The notes below the pieces were generated by a model. The model worked only from the letters and a program-made list of their open reading frames with translations. It made no database searches and had not been told where the DNA came from. Positions 7,547-16,792 of a stretch of DNA of 64,000 bases are shown one piece after another (the stretch's first letter is position 1; every line of letters begins with the position of its first letter). Source of the DNA: Anaerofilum faecale. GTDB taxonomy: Bacteria; Bacillota; Clostridia; Oscillospirales; Ruminococcaceae. Location of the stretch: the NCBI GenBank assembly GCA_019114265.1, contig DXFV01000036.1:1-64000 (forward strand), given 5' to 3'. A program made the translations under genes and the position numbers.

Positions 7547-8830
7547 TTACTGTTTGGCGGCCAGCGCACGCTTGCCGATGTCGCTGCGGCGGTGCAGGCC
7601 TTCAAAGCGGATCTTGTCGGCGGCGGCATACGCCTTTTGCACCGCGTCGGCCAGAGTGGGGGCGGTGGCGGTCACGCCCAGCACACGCCCGCCGCCGGTG
7701 ACGAGGCCCTCGGCGGTCTGCCTGGTGCCGGCGTGGTAGACGACGGCTTCCCCGCCCGGCAGCTGGCCGTTTTCAAGGCCGCTGATGGGCTTGCCGGTGG
7801 CGTATTTCTGGGGATAGCCGCCGCTGGCCAGGATCACACAGGCAGCGCTCTCTCCGGCAAACTCCACCGGGGTGGTTTCCAGCGTGCCGTTCGTGGTGGC
7901 CAGCATGATGTCCAGCAGGTCGCTTTTCAGCAGCGGCAGCACCACCTGGGTCTCGGGGTCGCCGAAACGGCAGTTGTACTCGATCACCTTGGGGCCCTTC
8001 GGGGTGAGCATCAGGCCAAAGTACAGGCAGCCGGTGAAGGGGCAGCCCTCGGCGTTCATCGCCGCGATGGTGGGCAGGAAGATCGTTTCCATGCAGGCGG
8101 CGGCCACTTCGGGGGTATAGTAGGGGTTCGGGGCAACGGTGCCCATGCCGCCGGTGTTCAGGCCCTCGTCGTTATCCAGCGCGCGCTTGTGGTCCATGCT
8201 GGAGACCATCGGCTTGACCACCTTGCCGTCGGTGAAGCTGAGCACAGACACCTCGGGCCCGGTGAGGAACTCCTCCACCACCACGGTGGAACCGCTCTTG
8301 CCGAAGATGTGGTCCTCCATCATGCTCTTGAGCGCGTCGGCGGCTTCGGCCTCAGTCTGGCAGATCAGCACGCCCTTGCCCAGCGCCAGACCGTCCGCCT
8401 TGACCACCACCGGATACTCGTTTTTCTCCCGGATGTAGGCCATCGCCTCGGCGGCGTTGGAGAACACGGCGTAGTCGGCGGTGGGGATGCCGTATTTCTT
8501 CATCAGGTTCTTGGAGAACACCTTGCTGCCCTCGATGCGGGCGGCGGCGGCGCGGGGACCGAAGGCCGGGATGCCCGCGGCGGCCAGTGCGTCCACCATG
8601 CCCAGGACCAGAGGATCGTCCGGGGCCACCACCACATAGTCGATGGCGTTCGACTTGGCGAAGTTCACCACGCCCTCCACGTCGGTGGCCTTGATATCCA
8701 CACACGCGGCGTCGGCCGCGATGCCGCCGTTGCCGGGCGCGGCCCAGATCTTGTCCACGGCGGGGCTTTCTTTCAGCTTGCGGATGATGGCGTGCTCACG
8801 CCCGCCTCCGCCTACTACCAGAATCTTCAT
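7547..8830 (-). CDS. purD: Phosphoribosylamine-glycine ligase
   Basis: This 427-residue enzyme makes GAR from phosphoribosylamine, glycine and ATP, step two of purine synthesis. The N terminus MKILVVGGGGREHAI is diagnostic, followed by an ATP-grasp fold with VVVKADGLALGKGV and NCRFGDPETQ. GGAGG precedes the ATG. It sits 42 bases after a membrane-protein gene and just before purL in one transcription unit. Confidence 0.96.
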   Translation of the reverse strand: MKILVVGGGGREHAIIRKLKESPAVDKIWAAPGNGGIAADAACVDIKATDVEGVVNFAKSNAIDYVVVAPDDPLVLGMVDALAAAGIPAFGPRAAAARIEGSKVFSKNLMKKYGIPTADYAVFSNAAEAMAYIREKNEYPVVVKADGLALGKGVLICQTEAEAADALKSMMEDHIFGKSGSTVVVEEFLTGPEVSVLSFTDGKVVKPMVSSMDHKRALDNDEGLNTGGMGTVAPNPYYTPEVAAACMETIFLPTIAAMNAEGCPFTGCLYFGLMLTPKGPKVIEYNCRFGDPETQVVLPLLKSDLLDIMLATTNGTLETTPVEFAGESAACVILASGGYPQKYATGKPISGLENGQLPGGEAVVYHAGTRQTAEGLVTGGGRVLGVTATAPTLADAVQKAYAAADKIRFEGLHRRSDIGKRALAAKQ

Positions 8831-8872
8831 TGTTTCCTCCTTTTGTATTGCGAACGCGGCCGGTGAGGCCGG

Positions 8873-10912
8873 TCAGTCGATCACATAAATGCGCACATCG
8901 TCCGAGGTGAAGGCGGGCGTCTGCTGCGCAAAGGCGGCTTCGCTGCCGGGCGCGCCCTCGCGGAACACCACATACCGCACGCCGGCCTCCCGGCACATCT
9001 GCGCCGCCTGTTCATACGCTGCATCATCGGAAAACAGCGTTTCCACCCAGGCGGTGCGCGCCACCACCTCGCTTTCCGGCACGCCCATGTTGGACACGGC
9101 GTACTTGAAGCTCTCCATATACGCGCCCCGGCCGGACAGGCCCGAATAGACATTGCTGAGCCCCTCCAGCGCGGCGCCGGTGTGGATGCGGTTGGTGGCG
9201 AACAGCCCTTCCGGCTGCCCGGCCAGCCAGCGCATGGCCTCTTCCTCGTCGTCTGTGAGAGGCAGACGGGAGGGCGCTGCCAGCGCCGATGCGCGCATCG
9301 AGTCCCCGCCGTCCCGCAGCAGCTGTGCGCCGCCGCGGGCAAGGCAGGCCCAGGTGCACAGGCCGGTGGCCGCGCTCACCGCCGCCAGCACCGCGAGCAG
9401 TGCTTTCAACGTTTTTGCACGGATGTGCGACAGATTGTCCACCGCCAGCAGCGTCATGAAGAACATCCCGCAGAAGGCGAAATAGATCTGGCTCATGGCG
9501 TAGTGGTCGAACAGGTAGAAGGCGGCGAAGCCTCCCACCGCCGCCGCATTGGCCAGCAGGCGCAGCGCGGAGAGCTCTCCCCGGACAAGGCCGCGCAGAT
9601 CCCGCCAGAGGCCCAGCAGCCAGCCCGCAAACACCGGCGGGCAGAAGCAGAAGGTCTGTAAGACGGCAAAGGCCAGCAGGATGGGGCCGCGCAGCGCCGG
9701 CCAGCGGGTGCTGAACAGGCGGATATAGTTGACGAACCAGGATTTTTCCAGCGTGCCGGACGGGCTGAACACCATGCTGGAGGAGGCCCCGGCGGCGAAA
9801 AATCCGAAGTAGAGCGCCGCAAAGCCCGCCGCCAGCCCCAGCCCAAAGACCAGCGCCCCCGCGGTGCGGCCGGGCCGCAGGGCCAGCACCAGCGCGGCAC
9901 AGGCCGCGGCGATGGCCACGATGCCCGCCACCGGCCCCTTGGCCATGCACAGAAGCGCAAAGCAGCACACGGCGCACCAGGTCCCGGCGCGGCGCAGGCC
10001 GAATCCGGTCTTGGACGCTGTGTGGTACAGCAGCGCAAAAGCCGCCAGCAGCAGCACGGCGGTGGTGTGGGCGTTGATGTTGGTGAGCAGATGCTGGATG
10101 CCGCTGTTCCAGAAGGGGCTGATCCCCGCGTCAAGCAGCTTGTGCAGACCGGCACAGCCCAGCACGAACAATCCGCACACGCACAGCGCGCGCTGGGATT
10201 TTTTTTCAAACAGACCGTTTGCCAGGTTATACAGGGCAAACACCGCCCCCGCCAGCAGCAGCGGCGCGCCGTAGAAGGCGGTGACGTCATAGGCGGGCAG
10301 GCCGGTGCCCATGCACAGGCCCGCATAGAGCAGCTCGGTGAGGTAGTGGTAGCGCAGCACCACGCCCGAAAAGCGCAGGTCCTGCGGCGGCATGCCGTTC
10401 AAAAAGCTCTGCACGTTGCCCAAGTTCCAGAAAAAATCCTGGCTGGGCGTGACCGCCCCCACCGCAGACGGATGGGCGAAGGCGGAAGCGGACAGGCTGC
10501 ACAGCAGCACCGCCATCCCCCACACGGCCAGCGGCCACAGGCGGATATTTTGGGGGCGGAACGTGCGCGCAGGGCGGCGCACCGCCAGCGCGATCACCGC
10601 CGCCAGCGCGGGGAGCCACACCAGCGAATAGATGCCGGACAGGCTGGCGAGCACACACGCCAGCGCAAAGGCCGCAAGCCCCCACACCAGCGCTGCCGTG
10701 CCGCGCACCGGCGCGGATGCCTCCCGGTGCAGCACGCTTGCCAGCGCTATGCCCGGCAGGCCGACCAGCAGAAGGCCGGCCAGCCAGCACCACAGGGCCC
10801 CGAACGCGCTGCCGCCCGCCCGCTGCACAACCAGCAAGGATACGCCAATACCCGCGGCCAGCCCCGCAAGGGGCAGACCACGGGCCAGGCGCCGTTGTAC
10901 GGCTTGGTTCAT
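8873..10912 (-). CDS. Polytopic membrane protein inside the purine operon, function unknown
   Basis: This 679-residue protein has roughly 13-15 hydrophobic segments in its first 530 residues and a soluble C-terminal part of about 150 residues (from TDDEEEAMRWLAGQ to VRYVVFREG). A conserved-looking loop after the early helices, PSQDFFWNLGNVQSFLNG then LRYHYLTELLYAGL, and the overall shape resemble GT-C type glycosyltransferases and related membrane proteins. That is inference only. Its ATG lies one base after the transformylase stop, so it is translated with the purine genes, yet no purine step needs a membrane protein. It could be a passenger, or be linked to export or sensing of a purine-related compound. 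Confidence 0.75.
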   Translation of the reverse strand: MNQAVQRRLARGLPLAGLAAGIGVSLLVVQRAGGSAFGALWCWLAGLLLVGLPGIALASVLHREASAPVRGTAALVWGLAAFALACVLASLSGIYSLVWLPALAAVIALAVRRPARTFRPQNIRLWPLAVWGMAVLLCSLSASAFAHPSAVGAVTPSQDFFWNLGNVQSFLNGMPPQDLRFSGVVLRYHYLTELLYAGLCMGTGLPAYDVTAFYGAPLLLAGAVFALYNLANGLFEKKSQRALCVCGLFVLGCAGLHKLLDAGISPFWNSGIQHLLTNINAHTTAVLLLAAFALLYHTASKTGFGLRRAGTWCAVCCFALLCMAKGPVAGIVAIAAACAALVLALRPGRTAGALVFGLGLAAGFAALYFGFFAAGASSSMVFSPSGTLEKSWFVNYIRLFSTRWPALRGPILLAFAVLQTFCFCPPVFAGWLLGLWRDLRGLVRGELSALRLLANAAAVGGFAAFYLFDHYAMSQIYFAFCGMFFMTLLAVDNLSHIRAKTLKALLAVLAAVSAATGLCTWACLARGGAQLLRDGGDSMRASALAAPSRLPLTDDEEEAMRWLAGQPEGLFATNRIHTGAALEGLSNVYSGLSGRGAYMESFKYAVSNMGVPESEVVARTAWVETLFSDDAAYEQAAQMCREAGVRYVVFREGAPGSEAAFAQQTPAFTSDDVRIYVID

Positions 10913-10913
10913 C

Positions 10914-12086
10914 TCAGTGGTGGAACAGGCGCAGGCCGCAGAAGGCCATCGCGATGCCGTATTTGTTGCAGGTGTCGATCACCTGGTCGTCGCGGATGCT
11001 GCCGCCCGGCTGCACGATCGCGGTCACGCCGCTGCGGCGGGCACGCTCGATGTTGTCGCCGAAGGGGAAGAAGGCGTCGCTGCCCAGCACCACGCCGGAC
11101 ACCTTGCTCAGCCACTCCTTCTTCTCGGCGGCGGTGAGGGGTTCGGGGCGGGTGGTGAAGGTGTCGGCCCACACGTCGTCGCCCAGCACGTCCTCGCAGT
11201 CGTCGCTGATGTAGACGTCGATGGCGTTGTCGCGATTGGGGCGGGACACGTCGTCGCGGAAGGGCAGGTTCAGCACCTTCGGATGGTGGCGCAGCTGCCA
11301 GATGTCGGCCTTGTTGCCCGCCAGGCGGGTGCAGTGGATGCGGCTCTGCTGGCCGGCGCCCACGCCGATCACCTGGCCGCCCTGCGCATAGCAGACGCTG
11401 TTGGACTGGGTGTATTTCAGGGTGATGAGGCAGAGGAGCAGGTCGCGCTTCTGCTCGGCGGTGAGGGTCTTGTTCTCGGTGACGAGATTTTCCAGCATAT
11501 CCTCGCCGATCTTCAGGTCGTTGCGGCCCTGTTCAAAGGTCACGCCGTACACCTGCTTGCGCTCGATGGGGGCGGGAACATAGCTGGGGTCGATCTGCAC
11601 CACGTTGTAGCCGCCCTTGCGCTTGGCTTTCAGGATGGCCAGCGCCTCGGGGGTGTAGCCGGGGGCGATGATGCCGTCGCTCACCTCTTTTTTCACGATG
11701 AGGGCGGTGCTCTCGTCGCACACGTCGCTGAGGGCGATCCAGTCGCCGAAGCTGCTCATGCGGTCGGCGCCGCGGGCGCGGGCATAGGCGCAGGCCAGCG
11801 GGCTGAGCTGCATGCCCTCCACATGGTACATCTTCTCCAGCGTCTCATCCAGCGGCAGGCCCAGCGCCGCGCCGGCGGGGGACACATGCTTGAAGGAAGC
11901 GGCGGCGGGCAGGCCGGTGGCCTCTTTCAGCTCCTTGACCAGCTGCCAGCTGTTCAGGGCGTCCAGGAAGTTGATGTAGCCAGGCTTGCCGTTCAGCACG
12001 GTGACGGGCAGCTCGCCCTCCTCCATGAAGATGCGGGCGGGTTTCTGGTTGGGGTTGCAGCCGTATTTCAGTTCCAGTTCGGTCAT
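10914..12086 (-). CDS. AICAR transformylase, stand-alone
   Basis: This 390-residue protein catalyses the formylation of AICAR to FAICAR with 10-formyl-THF. It matches only the C-terminal transformylase half of PurH (ELKYGCNPNQKPA near the start, then FKHVSPAGAALG, SDAFFPFGDN, IVQPGGSIRDDQVI). The N-terminal MGS-like cyclohydrolase half is absent. The ATG at 12086 (MTELELKYG) is preferred because GGGGAG lies seven bases upstream. It is followed at once by the membrane-protein gene, and preceded by a PurO gene that supplies the missing cyclohydrolase. Confidence 0.93.
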   Translation of the reverse strand: MTELELKYGCNPNQKPARIFMEEGELPVTVLNGKPGYINFLDALNSWQLVKELKEATGLPAAASFKHVSPAGAALGLPLDETLEKMYHVEGMQLSPLACAYARARGADRMSSFGDWIALSDVCDESTALIVKKEVSDGIIAPGYTPEALAILKAKRKGGYNVVQIDPSYVPAPIERKQVYGVTFEQGRNDLKIGEDMLENLVTENKTLTAEQKRDLLLCLITLKYTQSNSVCYAQGGQVIGVGAGQQSRIHCTRLAGNKADIWQLRHHPKVLNLPFRDDVSRPNRDNAIDVYISDDCEDVLGDDVWADTFTTRPEPLTAAEKKEWLSKVSGVVLGSDAFFPFGDNIERARRSGVTAIVQPGGSIRDDQVIDTCNKYGIAMAFCGLRLFHH

Positions 12087-12102
12087 GATCTCTTCTCCCC
12101 TC

Positions 12103-12828
12103 TTATTCACAAACAGCGTCGTACTTGTTGAAAATGCGGTCCTTCACCTCGCCGCTCTCCAGCGAGATGCTGCGCACGAACAGGCTCACCTTGTTGTCGG
12201 CGTTCAGGTTGGCCCACAGGTCGGCCGCGAACTGCTCCACGTCCTCGCAGACGGCCACCTTTTCCGGCTCGCCCTCAAAGCTGGGGATGGGGCTGCCGTC
12301 GCACTTGTAGGTGTGGATGAAGTGGCCTTCGCCGGCCACCGGCTGGGGGTACTCGAAGAAGTAGCGGCGGGTGCTCTCGCCGTTGCCGTCGGCGCTTTTC
12401 AGGATCGACAGCTTATACCGCATGCCGTCCTCGCGCAGATGCACCAGACCACTGATGCGGGGGGTCCAGTTGGGGCCGTCCGGCTCGAAGGTGCGGGTGC
12501 GCAGAGCGTCCTCGAAGCTCTTGCCGTCCTTCATGAAGTCGTAGATGGTGTTGGTCTGGTCGCCGTTGGTGACGATGTGGCAGTTGTCCAGCGTCAGCAC
12601 CGGATTGTAGATGATCAGGCTGGGGTCCTCCAGCTTGGCGGGGTCGGCAGCCATGGTGCGGATGCCGCCGGGGATGGGATCAAACACCCGGTTGCGGCTG
12701 TTGGCGCTGCGGCCCATGATGAAATAGGCGATCACGGCGGTCTTTCCGCTGGGGACAAGGCCCAGCACGATGCCGCGGCCGGGATAGGCATTCTCGCGCA
12801 CCAGCGCGTTCAGATCAAAGGTCTGCAT
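12103..12828 (-). CDS. purO: IMP cyclohydrolase, PurO type
   Basis: This 241-residue protein is the IMP cyclohydrolase family first known from archaea (PurO), which closes FAICAR to IMP. Recognisable parts are NPYPGRG-like NAYPGRGIVLGL, VIAYFIMGRSANSRNRVF and NGDQTNTI. GGAGG lies nine bases before the ATG at 12828; an ATG six bases earlier is also possible. It lies between purN and the transformylase-only protein. Together the two genes replace the bifunctional PurH. Confidence 0.9.
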   Translation of the reverse strand: MQTFDLNALVRENAYPGRGIVLGLVPSGKTAVIAYFIMGRSANSRNRVFDPIPGGIRTMAADPAKLEDPSLIIYNPVLTLDNCHIVTNGDQTNTIYDFMKDGKSFEDALRTRTFEPDGPNWTPRISGLVHLREDGMRYKLSILKSADGNGESTRRYFFEYPQPVAGEGHFIHTYKCDGSPIPSFEGEPEKVAVCEDVEQFAADLWANLNADNKVSLFVRSISLESGEVKDRIFNKYDAVCE

Positions 12829-12851
12829 GTGCATTTTCCTCCTTGTATCGT

Positions 12852-13448
12852 TCAAACATCCAGCTTTTCGCAGACGGAGGCCACCGCGGCGGGCAGCAGC
12901 TTCCACTCGGCTTCCACCATCACGCGCTTTTGCAGCGTTTCGGGGGTGTCGTCCTCGTGCACCTCCACCGCCTTCTGGGCGATGATGGCGCCGCCGTCGC
13001 ACACCTCGTTCACGAAGTGCACGGTGGCGCCGGTGACCTTCACGCCCCTTTCCAGCGCGGCCTCATGCACGCGCAGGCCGTAGAACCCCTCGCCGCAGAA
13101 GCTGGGGATCAGGCTGGGGTGGACGTTCAGGATGCGGTCGGGATAGGCCGCGATGACTTTGTGGCCCAGGATGGACAGAAAGCCCGCCAGCACCACGAGA
13201 TCGATGTGGCGGCTGTGCAGCGTTTCGAGCAGCGCGTCGTCGAATTCCTCGGCGGTGGCGTAGTCTTTCCGGCGCACCACCGCGCTTTCCACGCCCGCCT
13301 TTGCGGCGCGCTCCAGCGCGTAGACACCGGGGCGGCTGGCCACCACCAGCGTCACCCTGCCGTGGGGATTTTCCCCGCGGGCTTCGCTGTCGAGGATGGC
13401 CTGCAGGTTGGTGCCGCCGCCCGACACCAGCACGGCGATGTTCAGCAT
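12852..13448 (-). CDS. purN: Phosphoribosylglycinamide formyltransferase
   Basis: This 198-residue enzyme transfers a formyl group from 10-formyl-THF to GAR, step three. It shows LVSGGGTNLQAI at the N terminus, the catalytic ILNVHPSLIPSF stretch, and GATVHFVNEVCDGG. The ATG at 13448 lies inside the last codons of purM (7-bp overlap), so the two are coupled. A much longer upstream frame is only a shadow of purM. Confidence 0.95.
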   Translation of the reverse strand: MLNIAVLVSGGGTNLQAILDSEARGENPHGRVTLVVASRPGVYALERAAKAGVESAVVRRKDYATAEEFDDALLETLHSRHIDLVVLAGFLSILGHKVIAAYPDRILNVHPSLIPSFCGEGFYGLRVHEAALERGVKVTGATVHFVNEVCDGGAIIAQKAVEVHEDDTPETLQKRVMVEAEWKLLPAAVASVCEKLDV

Positions 13449-14479
13449 ACTTCCACGCCTTTCTCGCCGCCGGCGATCTCGCCCATGATGTAGGCGTCCT
13501 GGCCGTTGGCCTTGAATACGCGCACGGCCTCGTCGGCAGAAGCGCCGTCCACGATCACGGCCATGCCCACGCCCATGTTGAAGGTGTTGAACATGTCGCG
13601 CTCGGGGATGTTGCCCACCTTCTGGATCAGGTCGAAGATGGGCAGAACCTTCAGGCTGGCCTTGTCGATGCGGGCGCAGCAGCCGTCGGCCAGCGCGCGG
13701 GGGATGTTCTCGTAGAAGCCGCCGCCGGTGATGTGGCTGATGGCGCGCACCGGCACGGCGTCGATGGCGGCCAGCGCGGGCTTGACATAGATCCTGGTGG
13801 GCTCCAGCAGCGCCTCGCCCAGCGTGCGGCCCAGCTCGGCGGAATAGCGGTCCAGGCCCTTGTTCTCCAGGTCGAACACGCGGCGCACCAGGCTGAAACC
13901 GTTGGAGTGCACACCGGTGGAGGGCAGCGCGATAATGGCGTCGCCCGCCTTCATGGTGTTGACGTCCAGGATCTTGGTCTTTTCCACCGCGCCCACCGTG
14001 AAGCCGGCCAGATCGTACTCGTCCTCGGGGTAGAAGCCGGGCATCTCGGCGGTCTCGCCGCCCACCAGCGCACAGCCGGCCTGCACACAGCCCTCGGCCA
14101 CGCCGGCCACGATGGCGGCGATCTTTTCGGGCACGTTCTTGCCGCAGGCGATGTAGTCCAGGAAGAGCAGCGGCTTGGCGCCGCAGGCCAGCACGTCGTT
14201 CACGCACATCGCAACGCAGTCGATGCCCACGGTGTCGTGCTTGTCCATCATAAAGGCGATCTTCAGCTTGGTGCCCACACCGTCGGTGCCGCTGACCAGC
14301 ACCGGGTGCGGCATGTTGGTGATGTCCAGCTCGAACAGGCCGCCGAAGCCGCCCAGGCCGCCCAGCACGCCGCTGGTCATGGTGCGGGCCACATGCGCTT
14401 TCATCAGTTCCACGGCCTTGTATCCGGCGGTGATGTCCACGCCGGCTGCCTTATAGCTCTCGGAAAAACTTTTCTCCAT
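13442..14479 (-). CDS. purM: Phosphoribosylformylglycinamidine cyclo-ligase
   Basis: This 345-residue AIR synthetase converts FGAM to AIR with ATP, step five. It has the GTDGVGTKLKIA glycine-rich loop, DYIACGKNVPEK, GGETAEMPGFY, STGVHSNGFSLVR and HITGGGFYENIPR. Length is as usual for the family. It lies 26 bases after purF and overlaps purN. Confidence 0.96.
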   Translation of the reverse strand: MEKSFSESYKAAGVDITAGYKAVELMKAHVARTMTSGVLGGLGGFGGLFELDITNMPHPVLVSGTDGVGTKLKIAFMMDKHDTVGIDCVAMCVNDVLACGAKPLLFLDYIACGKNVPEKIAAIVAGVAEGCVQAGCALVGGETAEMPGFYPEDEYDLAGFTVGAVEKTKILDVNTMKAGDAIIALPSTGVHSNGFSLVRRVFDLENKGLDRYSAELGRTLGEALLEPTRIYVKPALAAIDAVPVRAISHITGGGFYENIPRALADGCCARIDKASLKVLPIFDLIQKVGNIPERDMFNTFNMGVGMAVIVDGASADEAVRVFKANGQDAYIMGEIAGGEKGVEVC

Positions 14480-14505
14480 GATCTTCCTCCTTGGATGGGT
14501 GGGGG

Positions 14506-15954
14506 TTATTCAGACAGTTTGCGGTCACATTTATCTTTTTCACAGCTGCAGTTGCTGCAATCCACGGGGTATTCGCCGGTGAAACAGCCCACGCAGAAGT
14601 CCAGGTCGCAGCCCTCGGGGATCTTCTTGACGCTGTCCACGCTCAGGAAGCCCAGGCTGTCCACACCGATCATCTCGGCGATCTCCTCAGTGCTGTGGTT
14701 CACGGCGATCAGGTTCTCGCGGCTGTCCACGTCGGTGCCGAAGTAGCAGGGATACAGGAACTTGGGGCTGGAGGCGCGGAAATGCACCTCGGTGGCGCCC
14801 GCGTCGCGCAGCAGCTGGACCACCTGCTTGGAGGTGGTGCCGCGCACGATGGAATCGTCCACCAGCACCACGCGCTTGCCGCGCACGGTGTCGGCAATGG
14901 GGTTCAGCTTGATGCGCACGGTGTTCTCGCGCAGCTTCTGGTCCGGCTGGATGAAGGTGCGGCCGATGTATTTGTTTTTCAAAAAGCCGATGCCGTAGGG
15001 GATGCCGCTCTGCTGTGCAAAGCCCAGCGCGGCGTCCAGGCCGGAGTCGGGCGCACCGATGACCACATCGGCCTGCACCGGGTACTCCAGGGCCAGCAGC
15101 GCACCGGCGCGGCGGCGCGCCCTATGGACGCTGGCGCCGTCCACCACGCTGTCGGGGCGGGCAAAGTAGACGAACTCGAACACGCACAGGCCGGTCTTGC
15201 CGCCGCAGCGGCTGTCGTCGCTGCGCAGGCCGTTCTCGTCGATCACCACGATCTCGCCGGGCTTGATGTCGCGCTCGAAGGTGCCGTTGATGCTGTGGAT
15301 GGCGCAGCTCTCGCTGGCCACCAGCCAGGCGTCGCCCTTGCGGCCCAGGCACAGGGGGTGGAAGCCCTTGCGGTCGCGCGCGGCGATGATCTTGCGGGGG
15401 CTCATCACCACCAGGCTCACCGCGCCCTCCAGCTCGTCCATCGCCAGGCTGACGGCCTGCTCGATGCTGCCGGTTTTCAGGCGGTGGCGGGTGATGGCGT
15501 AGGCGATGACCTCGGCGTCGGTGCCGGTGTGGAAGATGGCGCCGTCCAGCTCGTATTTTTCACGCAGGGCCGCGCCGTTCAGCAGCGCGCCGTTGAAGCC
15601 CAGCGCCATGCTGCCCTTGACGTGGCGCACCACCAGCGGCTGCGCCTCGCTGCGGCGGGGGATGCCCGCCTTGGCATAGCGGCAGTGGCCCAGCGCCATC
15701 CGGCCGTGCTGGGGCAGCGACATCATCACGTCGCGGGTGAACACGTCGTTCACCAGGCCCAGGTCGCGGTGGTAGCTGATGACGCCGTCGTCGTTGATGG
15801 CCATGCCGCAGCTCTCCTGGCCGCGGTGCTGCAGCGCATACAGGGCGTGGTAGGTGTCGGCCACCACGTTCTCCTCCAGGCTCTTGTCATACACGGCAAA
15901 CACGCCGCACTCCTCGTGCAGTTTCTCGCTGCGGTACTGTTCCATTTCCATCAT
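14506..15954 (-). CDS. purF: Amidophosphoribosyltransferase, Fe-S type
   Basis: This 482-residue enzyme makes phosphoribosylamine from PRPP and glutamine, the committed step. The nucleophile Cys is at about residue 14 (LHEECGVFAVY), so a short propeptide must be removed, as in Bacillus PurF. The PRPP loop VVLVDDSIVRGTTS is present. The C-terminal Cys cluster (DFCVGCFTGEYPVDCSNC) agrees with the [4Fe-4S]-containing, oxygen-sensitive class. The ATG at 15954 follows GGGAG by eight bases. Confidence 0.96.
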   Translation of the reverse strand: MMEMEQYRSEKLHEECGVFAVYDKSLEENVVADTYHALYALQHRGQESCGMAINDDGVISYHRDLGLVNDVFTRDVMMSLPQHGRMALGHCRYAKAGIPRRSEAQPLVVRHVKGSMALGFNGALLNGAALREKYELDGAIFHTGTDAEVIAYAITRHRLKTGSIEQAVSLAMDELEGAVSLVVMSPRKIIAARDRKGFHPLCLGRKGDAWLVASESCAIHSINGTFERDIKPGEIVVIDENGLRSDDSRCGGKTGLCVFEFVYFARPDSVVDGASVHRARRRAGALLALEYPVQADVVIGAPDSGLDAALGFAQQSGIPYGIGFLKNKYIGRTFIQPDQKLRENTVRIKLNPIADTVRGKRVVLVDDSIVRGTTSKQVVQLLRDAGATEVHFRASSPKFLYPCYFGTDVDSRENLIAVNHSTEEIAEMIGVDSLGFLSVDSVKKIPEGCDLDFCVGCFTGEYPVDCSNCSCEKDKCDRKLSE

Positions 15955-16006
15955 TGGTATAACTCCCTTTCTCCCTGCTGTGCAAAACTGTTGCGGATCG
16001 TTTCCG

Positions 16007-16498
16007 TCAGGCCAGAGCGGCCTGGAGTTTTTGGTCTTTCTCGGCGATCTGGGCGGCCATCGCCTCGCGGTCGGCGTCCAGCCTGGCGGCCAGCTCGTCG
16101 TCGGACAGGGCCAGCATCTGGGCGGCCAGCACCGCGGCGTTCTTGGCGCCGTTGATGGCCACGGTGGCAACCGGGATGCCGCTGGGCATCATGACGGTGG
16201 CCAGCAGCGCGTCCAGACCGTCCATCGCGCCGCCCTTGACCGGGATGCCGATCACCGGCAGGGTGGTGTTCGCGGCCAGTGCGCCGGCCAGATGGGCGGC
16301 CATGCCGGCGGCGGCGATGATGGCGCCGAAGCCGTTTGCGCGGGCGTTCCGGCTGAAGTCGGCGGCGGCGGCCGGGGTGCGGTGCGCGCTCATCACGTGG
16401 GCCTCAAAGGGGATGCCCAGACGGCGCAGCTCGTCGCACGCGGGCTTTACCACGGGCAGGTCGCTGTCGCTGCCCATAATGATCGCAATTTTTTTCAT
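16007..16498 (-). CDS. purE: N5-carboxyaminoimidazole ribonucleotide mutase
   Basis: This 163-residue class I PurE converts N5-CAIR to CAIR. It shows IIMGSDSDLPV at the N terminus, SAHRTP, and AAGMAAHLAG. No purK is visible next to it, nor purC or purB, which must lie elsewhere. The ATG at 16498 is preceded by GGAAGGAG; upstream in-frame codons belong to the leader. It is the first enzyme gene of the purine operon. Confidence 0.95.
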   Translation of the reverse strand: MKKIAIIMGSDSDLPVVKPACDELRRLGIPFEAHVMSAHRTPAAAADFSRNARANGFGAIIAAAGMAAHLAGALAANTTLPVIGIPVKGGAMDGLDALLATVMMPSGIPVATVAINGAKNAAVLAAQMLALSDDELAARLDADREAMAAQIAEKDQKLQAALA

Positions 16499-16541
16499 AT
16501 CGTTTCTCCTTCCGCTGGTGGCCGGGGCCGGCCGCTTTTGC

Positions 16542-16568
16542 AAAAATAAAAAAGGCAATGGCGCCTTT
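16542..16568 (-). terminator. Short terminator/attenuator before purE
   Basis: On the minus strand AAAGGC and GCCTTT (16551-16568) form a 6-bp stem with a 6-base loop, followed by seven T, A, five T. It lies between the small Gly/Cys-rich frame and purE, downstream of the operon promoter, so it would reduce read-through into the purine genes. Confidence 0.55.
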
Positions 16569-16589
16569 CACGGATACACCACAGCCTTT

Positions 16590-16724
16590 TTATGCCGATA
16601 ATATGGAATTTTGCTTACACTTTGCCCCTGCTTTGGCAAAACCGGGATGACAGGGCAGCCCGCACCAGCAGTTCATCTGGCACGCACAGCCGCCGCGGCC
16701 GCAAAACAGCCCGCCGTAGATCAT
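16590..16724 (-). CDS. Small Gly/Cys-rich peptide in the purine operon leader
   Basis: This 44-residue frame starts MIYGGLFCGRGGCACQM and contains seven Cys and eight Gly. It has a good AAAGGAG site eight bases before the ATG and lies about 65 bases after the predicted transcription start, with a hairpin (CCTGC...GGGACA/TGTCC...GCAGG, about 16744-16775) in between. Its stop is 22 bases before a short terminator. It may be a leader peptide sensing Gly or Cys charging, since glycine is consumed by PurD. It could also be a metal-binding micro-protein. I do not recognise a family. Confidence 0.55.
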   Translation of the reverse strand: MIYGGLFCGRGGCACQMNCWCGLPCHPGFAKAGAKCKQNSILSA

Positions 16725-16792
16725 TGCACAGGCTCCTTTCCCCTGCCGGACACCTTTGTCCCGCGCAGGCAAACAGCAAAATACCTATCCTA

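Noticed and set aside
3714..7739. Plus-strand frame of 1341 codons opposite purL
   Set aside because: It is a shadow of purL caused by G+C-rich third positions: His/Gly/Ala/Val-rich with no domain and no ribosome site, while the minus strand encodes a complete PurL.
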